Assembly: GCA_946811695.1 (NCBI GenBank)
Contig: OX328132.1
Span: 121,576,685-121,640,684 of the forward strand
Origin: Gonocerus acuteangulatus
Lineage: Eukaryota; Arthropoda; Insecta; Hemiptera; Coreidae
Length of the DNA stretch: 64,000 bases
Reading direction: 5' to 3'
Positions 11,520-21,661 of this stretch are shown in pieces. Position 1 is the first letter of the stretch; the number at the start of each line of letters is the position of its first letter. The position numbers and the translations under genes are program-made. The notes beneath the pieces are model-generated. The model ran no database searches, had not been told where the DNA came from, and saw nothing but the letters and a program-made list of their open reading frames with translations.

Positions 11520-11808
11520 CACTGCATAATATACTTCAAAGCAGATACTAAGTTTTTCAAAGTCGAGTCATCTAAATTACAAGGTTTAGGATCACAAACC
11601 CAAAATGTATCGTCTTTGTTCTTATATTTTTCTTGAAGGCCTTCTACACTTTCCCTATTGTGATCTTTATCCTCGGGATAAGGTTCCTGTGTTTTACAGT
11701 GTAATAGTTTAGTTAAGAGAGCAATCAATTTGTCCTCTAAAGTAATGTCATCTGGAAGAGCTTCTAACTTTTCTAGTCTAGTGATTAGATGTATGTAGGT
11801 TGATTATT
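11520..11808 (-). other. Unidentified acidic open frame (about 94 codons), possible exon
   Basis: On the minus strand an open frame runs from an upstream stop to a TGA at 11520. It encodes a charged, coding-like peptide with ITRLEKLEALPDDITLEDK, then a lysine/aspartate-rich stretch and FWVCDPKPCNLDD before the end LVSALKYIMQ. There is no ATG at the start, but an acceptor-like CACTAG precedes LEKL. I do not recognise the family. It may be a terminal exon of a gene extending outside the seen coding, or an old transposon fragment. Confidence 0.3.
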
Positions 11809-11829
11809 GGTATCAAATATCAAGTAGTA

Positions 11830-12266
11830 AGGAGAACCTTATGCAGAATCCAAAGACCCTGGTTTTATATGAAGTACAAAAGCCAGTAGGTATGCGGCAA
11901 CTAAATTCTATTTAATACTTAGAAAAAAGTAATGAGATCCCCAAAAAAACATAAATGTGAAATAGAGGCCAAGTTCCTGCCCCCGCAAAGAAACACTCCC
12001 TTCCTCAAAAATATCCCCTCCTAAAACCCCCCAAAAACGCCTTACCATTCTACACTCCAAAAAAGTATTATGGGTTGGTGTATTAATTCAACCAAAAATA
12101 TTTGCCAATACAAGAGATGATACAAGAAAGAAATGCCCAAGTTCATTACTTGGAAGATCTCATAGTTACTTACTAAGAACAGTAAAGACACTTCAACTGA
12201 CCTTTAAAAACAACAATAAAAATACTTATATCCAGTTACTAAAATATCACTTTCCTCAACCAGGTA
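11830..12266. other. AT-rich spacer, nothing recognised
   Basis: Contains an A- and C-rich patch (about 11940-12060) and no recognisable gene or repeat end. Confidence 0.5.
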
Positions 12267-12341
12267 TATTCTTAAACTTGGCAATGTTTTTTTTCGAAAT
12301 TATCTTTAGAGAAAAACTAAACATTGCCAAGTTTAAGAATA
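12267..12341. repeat. Perfect 23-bp inverted repeat with 29-nt spacer
   Basis: Arms TATTCTTAAACTTGGCAATG(TTT) at 12267-12289 and its exact complement at 12319-12341 flank a T-rich then A-rich spacer. The RNA or single strand would fold into a stable hairpin. It may be the two ends of an extremely short MITE or a folded small-RNA precursor; the arms are too perfect to be chance. Confidence 0.7.
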
Positions 12342-12719
12342 ACCGTTTGAATAATTGAATTAATTTAATAAATTTCCTGAAAGAAAAGCATGAGAAATAT
12401 ATAATTAGAACCACTTCTTACCATCTGTCCTTTTATGTGTTGAGACCATATTAAATACCAGGAGAAAGGTTCATTATAAATAAAATAGAGTTGGAAATAA
12501 TTGACTTATATTGAATAAAAGATATAATTTAAGATTAGGCATGGCTGTGATATAAAAAAAAAAATTGCTTGACTCACATAATTGTATCAATGTTAGGCTA
12601 TTAAAGGAAAGTTAGAACATAATTAAAATATGAAACTTATATATTAAAATATAAATATTGGCCATTATGAATTTTTAGCTAGCTTATGAATTTAATTGAA
12701 GATTGGCAGTTATTGAGGT

Positions 12720-13030
12720 ATACTCAGCTTATGATACGGATGATGTTCTGGAAGTGAAGAGGCAGACTGGTTGTAGTTGAGGAGAATGATGGTCGGCTGC
12801 TAGATCATAGAGTGGTGTCTGGCCATCATGTGAAGATGAAGTGAGAGCTTGGTGTCGGCTGACCAGCTGGTTCTGCAGAGAGACCGTGTGCCCTTCGTTT
12901 CTGGCGCTCGAATGAGATCGAGTGGTGGGGGAAGGCCCTTTTTATAGAGGCGTTACTCCCACCATACCAAGGGTGTTTGTCTTTAGCGATCGCCACCTGG
13001 ATGTTCAAAGGGCAACTTTTGGAAGCACCT
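12720..13030. other. GC-richer island, unassigned
   Basis: This roughly 300-bp block is richer in G and C than its surroundings, with a TTTTTATAG element at about 12938 that could be a TATA-like box. It could be an LTR fragment or a 5' exon, but no partner copy or reading frame supports either. Confidence 0.2.
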
Positions 13031-13317
13031 CTATTCTTATCTTCCTGGGAATCTTGTATACCTTATCGCTCCTAGCAGAGATATTTGGACTCTTCTTTTA
13101 TTTCACACTGCCTTTTTTAAAAAAAATAAATACTGCCAAACTAACCACTGCCAATTGCTATCCCTTTTATTACTCTTTTATTTATTTAATTGGTTGACAA
13201 AAGATAATATTTGTGATGGACTTATGGAATATAACTTAGCCTTTATTTTGAATAGGAATGCTATTCTTTGCTATGCCAGAAACTGACTCTTTCTAGAGCA
13301 CCCCCTTTTAGATCATT

Positions 13318-13384
<67 letters not shown>
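13318..13384. repeat. (TA)n microsatellite
   Basis: An uninterrupted AT dinucleotide run of about 65 bp. It sits just upstream of the repeat at 13398-13565. Confidence 0.95.
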
Positions 13385-13387
<3 letters not shown>

Positions 13388-13397
13388 CGGCTAATAA

Positions 13398-13565
13398 TGT
13401 TTCAGATTCAACCATAGAATTTCCACTTGAAGAATGGAAATCAAGAATATGAAGTCAAGAAGCTCTTTAAGAGTTGGCCACAAGTCTGTCTTTGCACCCC
13501 ATTTATGGAATTCAAGAACCTTCTTGCTGCCTACATTTATTGTTGTAATATTTGTTTTCTGGGAT
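13398..13565 (+). repeat. Dispersed repeat, copy 1 (partner at 14703-14880)
   Basis: Both copies run TTCAGATTCAACC or TTCCAGATTGAACC, ACTTGAAGAA or ACATGAAGAA, ATGAAGTCAAGRAGC, AGTTGG, CCACAAG/CAATAG, TATGGAAT/TTTGGAAT, then TACTGTAAT- or TTGTTGTAAT-like sequence, with roughly 65-70 percent identity and both next to TA-rich DNA. The open frame across this copy (13434-13712) has no recognisable motif and is broken in the other copy. Confidence 0.5.
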
Positions 13566-14390
13566 GAATATGGAAACCTGTTTCAGGGATTCAAGGAAAA
13601 AATTTGCCCTCAGTGCATGAAACTTATAATAACAAAAGTATGTGTAACTAATTTTTGTCTTATAAGATCTCAATTTGTGCTAAGGAGACTGCCAAAAGTG
13701 CCCCCAAAATAATTTAATTTCATATAGAATTATTTTTAATTCATGCCCCCATAGAATTAGTAATTTTTTTTATTTTTTATTTTTCGACATTTTATTTCCA
13801 TGAGAAGCAAACTAGGGATGTTAATCGATCGCCAGCAGTAGAGAAAAATAAATACAATACCGTCTTAGTCTGTGTTCGCTCCTAGGGTCCTGTTCAGCAT
13901 GTTTCAACCTGAGGTGACAAAGCTCTAAGACTCATTAAAGCATGCTAGCCTGAACACCTGTTCACCTGGTACATGATCATCACAAATTTACTGTAACATG
14001 TTTGGGAAAAATAAATCTTTCCCTATTCCACCATGAATATTTTGAAAGGGTAACAACCAGTAGAGATCCAGTGCTATTGGCCTCGCAATTCGATGTACCC
14101 GAGGAAAATTGATAAAATACAAATTTAAAAATACATAATCTTTCATTTTATACTAATTTAGCACTATTTGCAGTTTTTATATTTAAATTTCTTCTCAAAT
14201 CTTTTAGAATCCTTAGCAAGACTAAAAATGCTTATATCACGACTTCTTTCTCAGAATAAATAAATAATTAGTAATATAAATGAGTAACTAAACTTCAGAT
14301 TACAAACTAGATAATTTAAATGAATTCTTTAAAATAACACAAGTAATACAAAATAACATTTTCTACATTTGAATAGAAATAGGGTTTGTT

Positions 14391-14606
14391 CCTAGGCCAA
14401 CTCAGCCTCTACTTAATTTATTAATGGGTACCTTGGTGCTAATGACACTAGCCGTCAAAGCAGCAAACAGAAAAATCAGGTGGCCGGAGCTTAGTACTGA
14501 CCATACTATCTCCCTAGTGGGCCGTATGGTCATGAATCAGATTCCCCTTTGGTATCTGCCTTTTAGGGCCCTCATGGCCTGTTACAAGACTGATTTTTTT
14601 TTTTTT
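14391..14606 (+). mobile_element. SINE1 copy (5'-truncated, no tRNA head)
   Basis: Aligns to the body and tail of the SINE at 16098-16446: CCTAGGCCAACTCAGCC, GTACCTTGGTGCTAATGACA, ACCATACTATCTCCCTAGTG, CATGGCCTGTTAC, ending GACTGA followed by 14 T. The tRNA-derived head and the segment shared with the satellite are missing, as expected of a 5'-truncated retrocopy. The tail is poly(T), not poly(A), in the orientation set by the head of other copies. Confidence 0.8.
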
Positions 14607-14702
14607 ACTGTTGAATAAAAAAGTAGGAATAATTTGATATAATAAATGATATTTTTAATTAACCTATATATATATATTCTACTTTTTTTAAATTTGACTA
14701 TT

Positions 14703-14880
14703 AATTTTCCAGATTGAACCTTAAAATATCTACATGAAGAACATAGGCATGAAGTCAAGGAGCCCATTACAGTTGGTCAATAGTCAGCAGGAATACTCTG
14801 TATTTGGAATAAACAACTGCCAGACTTCAACTACATGGTCTTTACCTACTGTAATAATTCTATTCAATTTATTTAAAAAT
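14703..14880 (+). repeat. Dispersed repeat, copy 2 (partner at 13398-13565)
   Basis: See the partner for the shared blocks. This copy is preceded by TATATATAT (14661-14676) and followed by AT-rich DNA with several ATAGATATAG units (14888-14930). Confidence 0.5.
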
Positions 14881-14889
14881 ATATATTAG

Positions 14890-15971
14890 GTATAGATATA
14901 GATTATATGTATAGATATAGATATAATTTTTTACATGGACAATTATATTTATCTAAATCTAAAAATTATATTATAAATTGATATTTTGTATTATCTCCAT
15001 TTCTGCAAAAGGCTATCCAAAACTATTTAATTCAACTTCAATGATCCTTTACAGTTGAACTATCTTAGCCGAAATCTTTGTAAATCTTGTATTTTCATTT
15101 AGGCTATTTTTATATGTTTTGTGGAGACAATTTTCTGTGGCAACTGTTCCCTTAAAATCATTTTAAAAGGTACGATGCTGGTTATATTTTCTAATGAAGC
15201 AAGGGTGATTAAACAACTAATTTCCTGGCTCCTTGGATGCTAATAAACTCTTTCCCATGTTATTATTACTCCATAATATTCTATAATTTTCTAACAGATA
15301 TTTATTTAAAACTATGAATTTGATAGCTGGGGTTTAAATTGGATTTCCCGCTTAAAATGAATCATAAAGCCCAATTTACTCCAATAGTTACTAAATTGAG
15401 TTATCATAATAGTTGAAATCTAAGTAAATATTTTCTTTTTTTATGCATTCATTATTTCGAAGCTTTATTAAAAACTATTCGGCTGAAATATTAGAACCAG
15501 ATATAATGATAGCTTGTCTGATCAATGTGTAGGTTTCTCAGGTGCCAATGAACTTAAATTTCACTTATAGACAGATCATTTTCATTTCTTGACAGTGTGA
15601 TGTTGGCATATTGTTAAATTACCCCATCAAGACCTGTGTATTGATAATGATTCTTAATACTAAATTTAGAATCTAATTGTAATGAAATCCCAAATGCATC
15701 CAGCTCATTGCCCAAGACTCCAGATCAGTCTCCATCATCATTATTATCCGCACAAGCCATGTTGAACCACAATCATAATGGATGCCATGCTGTTTTTCCT
15801 TGAAACCCAGTTCAGGAGGCTCCTAACAATCTTTCAAGAGTTCCTTAATGACACAATATACTGCACCAAATAGTGTATCGTCTCTCCACCTTAATAACAT
15901 TTTTACAAATTCTAATTATACATGCAATGAGTCAATACTGCTAATTTTTGCTTTGAGGCAGGCAAGTAGCC
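14890..15971. other. AT-rich spacer, nothing recognised
   Basis: Low-complexity AT-rich DNA without supported genes. A short TAGATATAGAT repeat is present at 14892-14925. Confidence 0.5.
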
Positions 15972-16097
15972 TTAACCCTCAACTGGTAACATACGTCTGA
16001 GAGACGCCTAGGTATAGTATTTTTCCTTATTGTAGTGTTTAGAACCATTTGTAAAATTAAACCGCCAGTGTATGCTCACTTAAGACAATGTAAAAAA

Positions 16098-16446
16098 AAA
16101 AAAAAAAATCAGTCCCGTAACAGGCCACGAGGGCCCAGAGGGGCAGATACTGTAGAGGTATCTGATTCTTGACCATACGGCACACTAGGGAGATAGTGTG
16201 GTCAATACTATGCTCCGGCCGTGTGATTTTTCCCTTACTGCTTCGACTGCTTGAGTCATTAGCACCAAGGTACTCATTGATAAATTAATTAAAGGCTGGG
16301 TTGGCCTAGGGACGATCTGGGACCCCAAATCCAACCCTCGAACGACAGCACTAGAAGAAAAAATCTTTAGTGCGTGCTCGGGTTTTGAACCTGGTCCTTT
16401 AGTTCATTAGTCGAGTGCTCTACCACTGAGCTAACCTCGCCCCCAT
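16098..16446 (-). mobile_element. SINE1: tRNA-headed SINE, complete copy
   Basis: Read on the minus strand, a tRNA-like head (A-box-like TAGCTCAGTGGTAGAGC, B-box-like GGTTCAAAACC) starts at 16444. It is followed by a body containing the ~38-bp segment GTCGTTCGAGGGTTGG..ATCGTCCC shared with the 42-62 kb satellite, a body conserved with the copies at 14391 and 36250, and an end GACTGA plus about 17 T. A target duplication AATGTAAAAAA lies at 16087-16097 and 16447-16457. RNA polymerase III would start from the internal boxes. The head is too altered (acceptor stem, anticodon arm) to be a working tRNA gene. Confidence 0.9.
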
Positions 16447-17022
16447 AATGTAAAAAAGGCCAGTTAAATTTTAACCAGATCAATTGTATTTTGTGGTAGT
16501 AGTAAGGCTCTAACTAAAAATTACACCATCTGGTAGACGCGTGTTACTAATAAGCACTCATTTTCATGTTTGTCTCACAGATGTGTATTACTTGAAACTT
16601 ATTTATTTACTACAATTGAGGTATGCAGCAAACCTACAATTTAAAACAAAATTTAATTATTTTTCCTCTGTATTTATTTATTTATTTAACCCTTGCATTT
16701 ATATTTTATATCGAATCCAATTGCACATTTCATTCCTAACATTACTGTTGTCAATGAGTTTTCTTCACTTGAAATAGTAAATGAATAGATGAACATAATT
16801 TGAATCACTTGCACTATAAGCAAAAAAAGGGGAATTCCGCCTAAAATTCTAAAATGTAAAAACAAATATTGAGTTCAAGAAGAAAAAAAAACGCTTCTTT
16901 TTTGTGCACACTAAAAAAAGTGTTACTGAAAATTTGATTTAATTGAGGAACGTAGCTCAAAATTCACAGATCTTTTGAACAATAAAACATAAAATTTTTA
17001 TAACTCAACAAAATCATGCATT

Positions 17023-17196
17023 GATAATTTAAATAAAATTGTAGCAAATTATTCACCGAACAGAAGATCGAGACAGTGGACGCTGGCAATATTTTTCATT
17101 ATGATTGCGGTCAGGCTTGTAAATTCTGGTATTCTTGCTGCACAAGCAATGACTAAATATGATTACATTAATACACTAATAAATAGTTTGATAATA
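17023..17196 (+). pseudogene. piggyBac transposase C-terminal fragment
   Basis: The frame reads DNLNKIVANYSPNRRSRQ, WTLAIFFIMIAVRLVNSGIL. It matches the piggyBac (DDE_Tnp_1_7) pattern of a D, then YS, an R-rich stretch and W, then a hydrophobic stretch ending in N. The frame decays after KYDYINTLI. It lies at the expected place near the right terminus of the element at 15972-17658. Confidence 0.6.
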
Positions 17197-17699
17197 ACAA
17201 AAAAGGTGACGTTTTTAAATTGTTAAACATCCAAGTTAATGTCAAGAAAATGGGACGAGATATTCTTGGGCTTGGGGACCCGAAGAAACAATTGGCAGGC
17301 TTCAGGTAATTTGTGATAATTTTCCCAAATAGAAAACACGCCGTTAAATTCCATACTCAAAATGAACACAAACAGCCTACAAATGCATAAAATGTTGAAT
17401 CCATTATGGATAGAGTGTTCAACGAAAGTATGCAATAATTGAGCTCCTAGCGTGATGAATTTTTGTTTGTTTTTAGACCTGATTTTAATACGTAGCAATG
17501 AAAATGATTTTTTAATTATTTTAATAAACTATACCTTCTTTATAAACAGTTTTTTTTTCAAAATATTTACTCCCAAAACCATTTTTACTATGCACACGTC
17601 ACACAGACTCATGTTACTTATAACGTACAAAATTTACATTTTACCAGTTGAGGGTTAACATATCTTTTTGGAATTTAACATAAATATATAGCCTTCGGA

Positions 17700-19880
17700 T
17701 TGTCTTTCTCAAATGCAAGAGTCACAGATGTATTATGGTTTCCATCAGCTGAGTCTACTAGACCATTGAGGCCTTACTGTCAAAGCCACTTTCATATCAA
17801 CTTTTGCAAATCCACTTGCCAGTCTTTGAATTAAAATGATCACTCTGCTTGATTCAGACTTAACCATTAAGACCTACTTTATATCTGCCAACTTACTCGA
17901 CACCCTTATTGCTCTATGCTTAAGGAAATTAACACTTTCGCTGTAGGTGTCATGACAGAAGGATACTAGCGATCCTACCCGCTTACAAGTTTCCCTTTGG
18001 AAGGACAATCCTCCATTACTTTTCTCTTTAGATTCAAAAGGCTCGTAAATATAGGGGATTCACTTTTACAGATCCAGATAAAGATAGTTGCCTTCAGTAT
18101 TGTTTGGGCTTTCCGCCCACTTGTCCTAATGGAATCACAAGGTTTGACAGTTAATTGCCAAATGAGCAGTAGTAATAGTGGATGGTTTATTATTGAAAAA
18201 AAAAAAATCTTTGAATTAGATATCCATCTGGGTCATTGCGTGTGGGGGTGTAAATTTATTTGGGGGAGTAACTGCAATGTTATTACACTCTGTGTATGGG
18301 TTGTATATAATCTCTTGCTAATGCACACCAATCGATTTTTGCTTTTCTAGCTAAAAAAAGTTAAATATTGAAAACTTTTTTGTTAGACTTTGACTGAGAT
18401 AAGGAAAGATGGGACCCATGTATTTCTCTTTTCATTTCTTGACTTTAGAGCTGTGTAGCATGACCATAGCGTACTTCTAGTATTACTGCCTGTGACTAAA
18501 GGGTCTCGATTTTTGCTTTTCTAGCTTAAAAAAGTTAAATATTGAAAACGTTTTTGTTAGACTTTGACTGAGATAAGGTTGCTCCATCTGTCAAATCCTT
18601 TAACTACCTACTGTCAAAGCCACTTTTGGTAGAATGAAATACAGTTGCCAGTCTTAGAATTAGAATTATTTCTCTCCTAGCTTCTGACTTATCCATTGAG
18701 ACCTACTTCTATATATACCGACGTACTAGACATATTGCTCCTTGTTTAACTATTTCCCAACCTTTGACTGCTCCAGCAGACAAGAGAAGCTGGGCCCTGT
18801 GTACCGTTGATTTGGGTACAAGACGGGACCCATGTACCGTTTACTTGTCCAGCAGTCATGAACTCCTAATATTTCTCACTGTATTTCTCTTTTCATTTCT
18901 TGACTTTAGAGCTGTGTAGCATGACCATAACGTACTTCTAGTATTACTGCCTGTGACTAAAGGGTCTTTGGCCTTGTGAGCTGTTCAGGTGGATCACAAC
19001 TCGTTACCCTCTCAGTGTTGTCAAATTACCGTAAGTTCATTTACCTTTGTCCATTCCCATGTTTATTGAGTTATTTAGTATATATTTCACTTGTTTATTA
19101 TTTATAAAATGTAGGACAAATGACAGAACTACTTTTTTCTTTACTCGCATACTACTTTCTTTTAAATAAAGTTATTCGACTTAAAAATAATTCGAACTCA
19201 AAATTAATTAAAGATAAATTAAAGTAAATAATGACAGTAAACAACCAAAAATTGACAGTTATAAAAATGTATATAAATTCGATGATCTGTCATAACTCCA
19301 AATGACGTTTTTTTTCTGTTCTTTTCTGTATTACTCCTCAAGGGTAGTTGGTCTTGATCTATTCTCACAAATTTATAATTGATCGTTACCATGTAGTTAG
19401 GATTAGGAGTATGCATCTGCCATCTCAGTCCTCACTGCCGGAGGACAGAGATGACAGATGCATCATATAACATAATTTACATTCATTTTTATATAACTGG
19501 CTCCTGAAAATGCTTTTCTAAAGGAACTTAAGCAGAACATTTCCAATTATACCCTACTGAAGAATATACTGATTGTCTTTTTCTTGAGCAGTATTTATTT
19601 TTGTATGTTCAGAGAAAGAAAAGTATTTATAAATTATAGAGTAAACAAGAGATTAAAAAATCCTATAGGATCAATGGCTTGAGGCAAGACTTTCAATTCA
19701 TGACTAGCTGTAAACAGTAAATGACTGCGAGAAGTTGGGGGGGGGGGGGGTCAGTGACCCACTCCCGAGTTACCTGGGTTTGAGGCCCTGCACTCCCTGA
19801 CGGCAAATTTATGTCTTCCTACGCTGTTTTCAGGCTTGGAGCTTGCATCTGATTCTCATCCATAATATTTGGGCTATCGG
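17700..19880 (-). mobile_element. piggyBac relic A (paralogue of 38265-40532)
   Basis: Two blocks match the relic at 38-40.5 kb in the same orientation: 17738-18222 (to 38265-38656 plus 39183-39290) and 19632-19862 (to 40080-40320). The second block covers the N-terminal acidic region of the transposase (ending IMDENQMQAP..). The middle of the transposase is absent and replaced by 18223-19631. That replacement includes internal direct repeats: 18336-18403 with 18509-18578, and 18420-18508 with 18883-18967, plus a third diverged copy of the first block at 18590-18750. A block at 19300-19510 matches 38880-39060. Confidence 0.6.
19737..19750 (+). repeat. Run of 14 G
   Basis: A homopolymer of 14 G sits where the sister copy at about 40190 has 6 G. 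It would make a four-strand-prone (G-run) tract or a slippage hotspot. Confidence 0.8.
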
Positions 19881-20014
19881 GAGGTCCCAAGACCTCCAAA
19901 TACTATTTTTTGGCATAACCCAGCATCTAGCAGGAAGCATTGGAACCAATTCCACCTCACTCGTGTCATTTTTTAATTTCAACAAGCAGTGGCCACTCAA
20001 GCGGCCCTTGCCCA

Positions 20015-20417
20015 TTAACACATTCGTTGCGGACCAGATAGATCTATCGGGTGCCTCCCCACTCGCTCCTACGGACCCGATAGATCTATCGGGTAAGCCA
20101 AGTACTTTTCCATTCACTTAAAAGTGTCTCGTAGAGGGGATTTCTCCTTTACCTGCCCAACCGACCGGCGGGAAGACCTCAGATATCGTTCTTCTTTCAG
20201 AGGGTATAAATCGTTTGTGTTTTCAAATTTAAATTTTTAGTCTCCAACCACTTTTTAAAATATTTCAAGGTATGTGCATTTTTATTCAGTGTTTATAATT
20301 TTCGCAATTTTTGTGTTAATAAAACAAATATAACATGGTTATGTCAAAATTTGATCATACAAATTTCTCCCGTTTACGGGAAAAACGTGAATTTTAGACC
20401 CGCAATGAATGTGTTAA
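20015..20417. mobile_element. TTAA MITE with paired GATAGATCTATCGGGT palindromes, 403 bp
   Basis: Left end TTAACACATTCGTTGCGG, right end inverted TTAACACATTCATTGCGG (one mismatch in 18); both include TTAA. Near the left end, two direct copies of GATAGATCTATCGGGT (about 20037-20052 and 20079-20094) each contain a self-complementary GATAGATCTATC core, a probable protein-binding subterminal repeat. No reading frame is visible. Confidence 0.75.
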
Positions 20418-20552
20418 GGGGTTAAGTTGATAGCCTGTTTTCCTAATGTTGACATTCTGTTCCTAATGTTGACAGGCAACTTTTTATAATAGTTTCCTGC
20501 AAATTGAAATGGCCACACAACTTCTTACTCTATTTATGGTACAATGTTTATA

Positions 20553-20765
20553 ACTGCAGTTGCCTCCAAATGCTACTCACATCATCCAACCAATGGATGT
20601 ATCAGTTTCCAAACACTTAAAGGAGGTTGGAAGCTGAAAGTTCATGAATGGAGCGTTAACCATATGGAAATTCCTGTATTTAAAAAAAAAAAAATCCAAA
20701 TCCCTGAAAGAAGTTACAGGAGAAAGGTTCACAACCTCGATAGTTAGCAACCGTTTCCACAAAGT
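20553..20765 (+). pseudogene. pogo/Tigger-like (DDE_1) transposase fragment
   Basis: One frame reads LQLPPNATHIIQPMDVSVSK HLK: the conserved box around the last catalytic aspartate of pogo/Tigger/CENP-B-type transposases. A neighbouring frame continues WKLKVHEWSVNH, which fits the sequence that follows in that family, so there is a single frameshift near 20620. Frames break again after the lysine run at 20678. No ends of the element were found. Confidence 0.6.
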
Positions 20766-20769
20766 CTGA

Positions 20770-21247
20770 AAAAAAAAAGTGAGAAACTCCATGACAGAGG
20801 AACATGGTGACTCCACCAATCACCCTGATGAAGGAAGGCCGTCACTAACATTAGCTGTGTACAATCAACATGTGTAAGTAAACCATCATCAATGGCATGT
20901 CAGGCAGATAAAAGTACAAATAACGAATATGAGAAGAATGCAGATCAAATTTTACACAAAAAGTTAAAGATGAGAGATTGTTCTAAAGTGACCCAGGGAT
21001 GAAATATGAAATGGCTGTAATAAGCAAGTTATAAACAAAGTGGACGTTATATGAGTAGGTGATTATTGTATAGTTCTAGTTGAAGGAAAAACAGCACAGG
21101 AAATATGTTTGACAAGTGGTGAGGTTGATTTCTGCCAATGCAGTTGTCCCTTGTTGCTAGCAATAGAATAAAAACTGTTTCCTTCGCTGATGGCTAGATT
21201 TTCCAATATCTACTAGCCAAATTACAAGTAAACTTAACAATCCTCTA

Positions 21248-21250
<3 letters not shown>
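20770..21250. other. Spacer, nothing recognised
   Basis: Moderately AT-rich sequence between the pogo relic and the (TA)n tract; no gene, RNA or repeat end seen. Confidence 0.4.

Positions 21251-21292
<42 letters not shown>
21251..21292. repeat. (TA)n tract bounding the Penelope pair (left)
   Basis: About 42 bp of pure TA dinucleotide directly abut the terminus of the inverted Penelope copy. The matching tract on the other side is at 26876-26918. Confidence 0.95.
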
Positions 21293-21299
<7 letters not shown>

Positions 21300-21338
21300 T
21301 ATTCGGCATGGGTCTCCAGCAGTCTTGCTCCTCCTGTC

Positions 21339-21382
21339 ATCGCAATATTTCGCCGGATTCCTCTCCGGCTTCTTCAGGCAAT
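21339..21382 (-). ncRNA. Hammerhead-ribozyme-like motif, pLTR of Penelope copy 1
   Basis: Minus-strand version of the motif described at 24079-24122: core CTGAAGA, stem GCCGGA/TCCGGC, then GAAA. Sequence of the core and stems is the same as in copy 2. Confidence 0.5.
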
Positions 21383-21420
21383 CATTCATCCTTGCTGGTT
21401 GGTAAGGGAATGAGCTCGTC

Positions 21421-21661
21421 TTTCTTTTTTCTTTTTTTTTTCCCACCCTCCAACATTTATTTAGTATGTACATAGCGACCTCCAGGCCCAACGGGTTGGA
21501 GCCTGGAGCTGGACTTAAATCTACACCTTATCCTACACTTACGTACTAGAAGGGGGATGTATTTACAATCGGGGGGACTTAAGCCTACTTAGTCTAGGGT
21601 ACTAAAGGACTAGGAAGTATCTTAAGGCTAACTTAATACTAACTTAATCTAATGTGTACAC
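21421..21661 (-). mobile_element. 5'-truncated LINE/retrocopy 3' end, 241 bp, in Penelope copy 1
   Basis: Read on the minus strand it ends with AATAAATGTTGGAGGGTGGG followed by an A-rich tail (A9, G, A6, G, A3..). It is flanked by the 12-bp duplication AATGAGCTCGTC (21409-21420 and 21662-21673). Copy 2 has one uninterrupted AATGAGCTCGTC-equivalent, so the insertion is proven by comparison. The body has no reading frame and I do not recognise the source family. Confidence 0.85.

Larger units (their letters stand above)
15972..17658 (+). mobile_element. piggyBac-type element with intact 18-bp terminal repeats
   Basis: TTAACCCTCAACTGGTAA at 15972-15989 is matched exactly, inverted, at 17641-17658. 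Both termini include the TTAA target site. A transposase C-terminal fragment near the right end (17023-17196) confirms the superfamily. A SINE is nested at 16098-16446, and most of the remaining transposase is unreadable. At 1.69 kb including the SINE it is shorter than complete elements (about 2.4 kb), so it is an internally deleted, non-autonomous copy. Confidence 0.85.

Noticed and set aside
13434..13712. 92-codon open frame as a gene
   Set aside because: It overlaps a dispersed repeat whose second copy (14703-14880) does not preserve the frame.
16372..16446. Functional tRNA gene at the SINE1 head
   Set aside because: A- and B-box-like sequences exist, but the acceptor stem does not close and the anticodon arm is not paired; it is followed by the SINE body.
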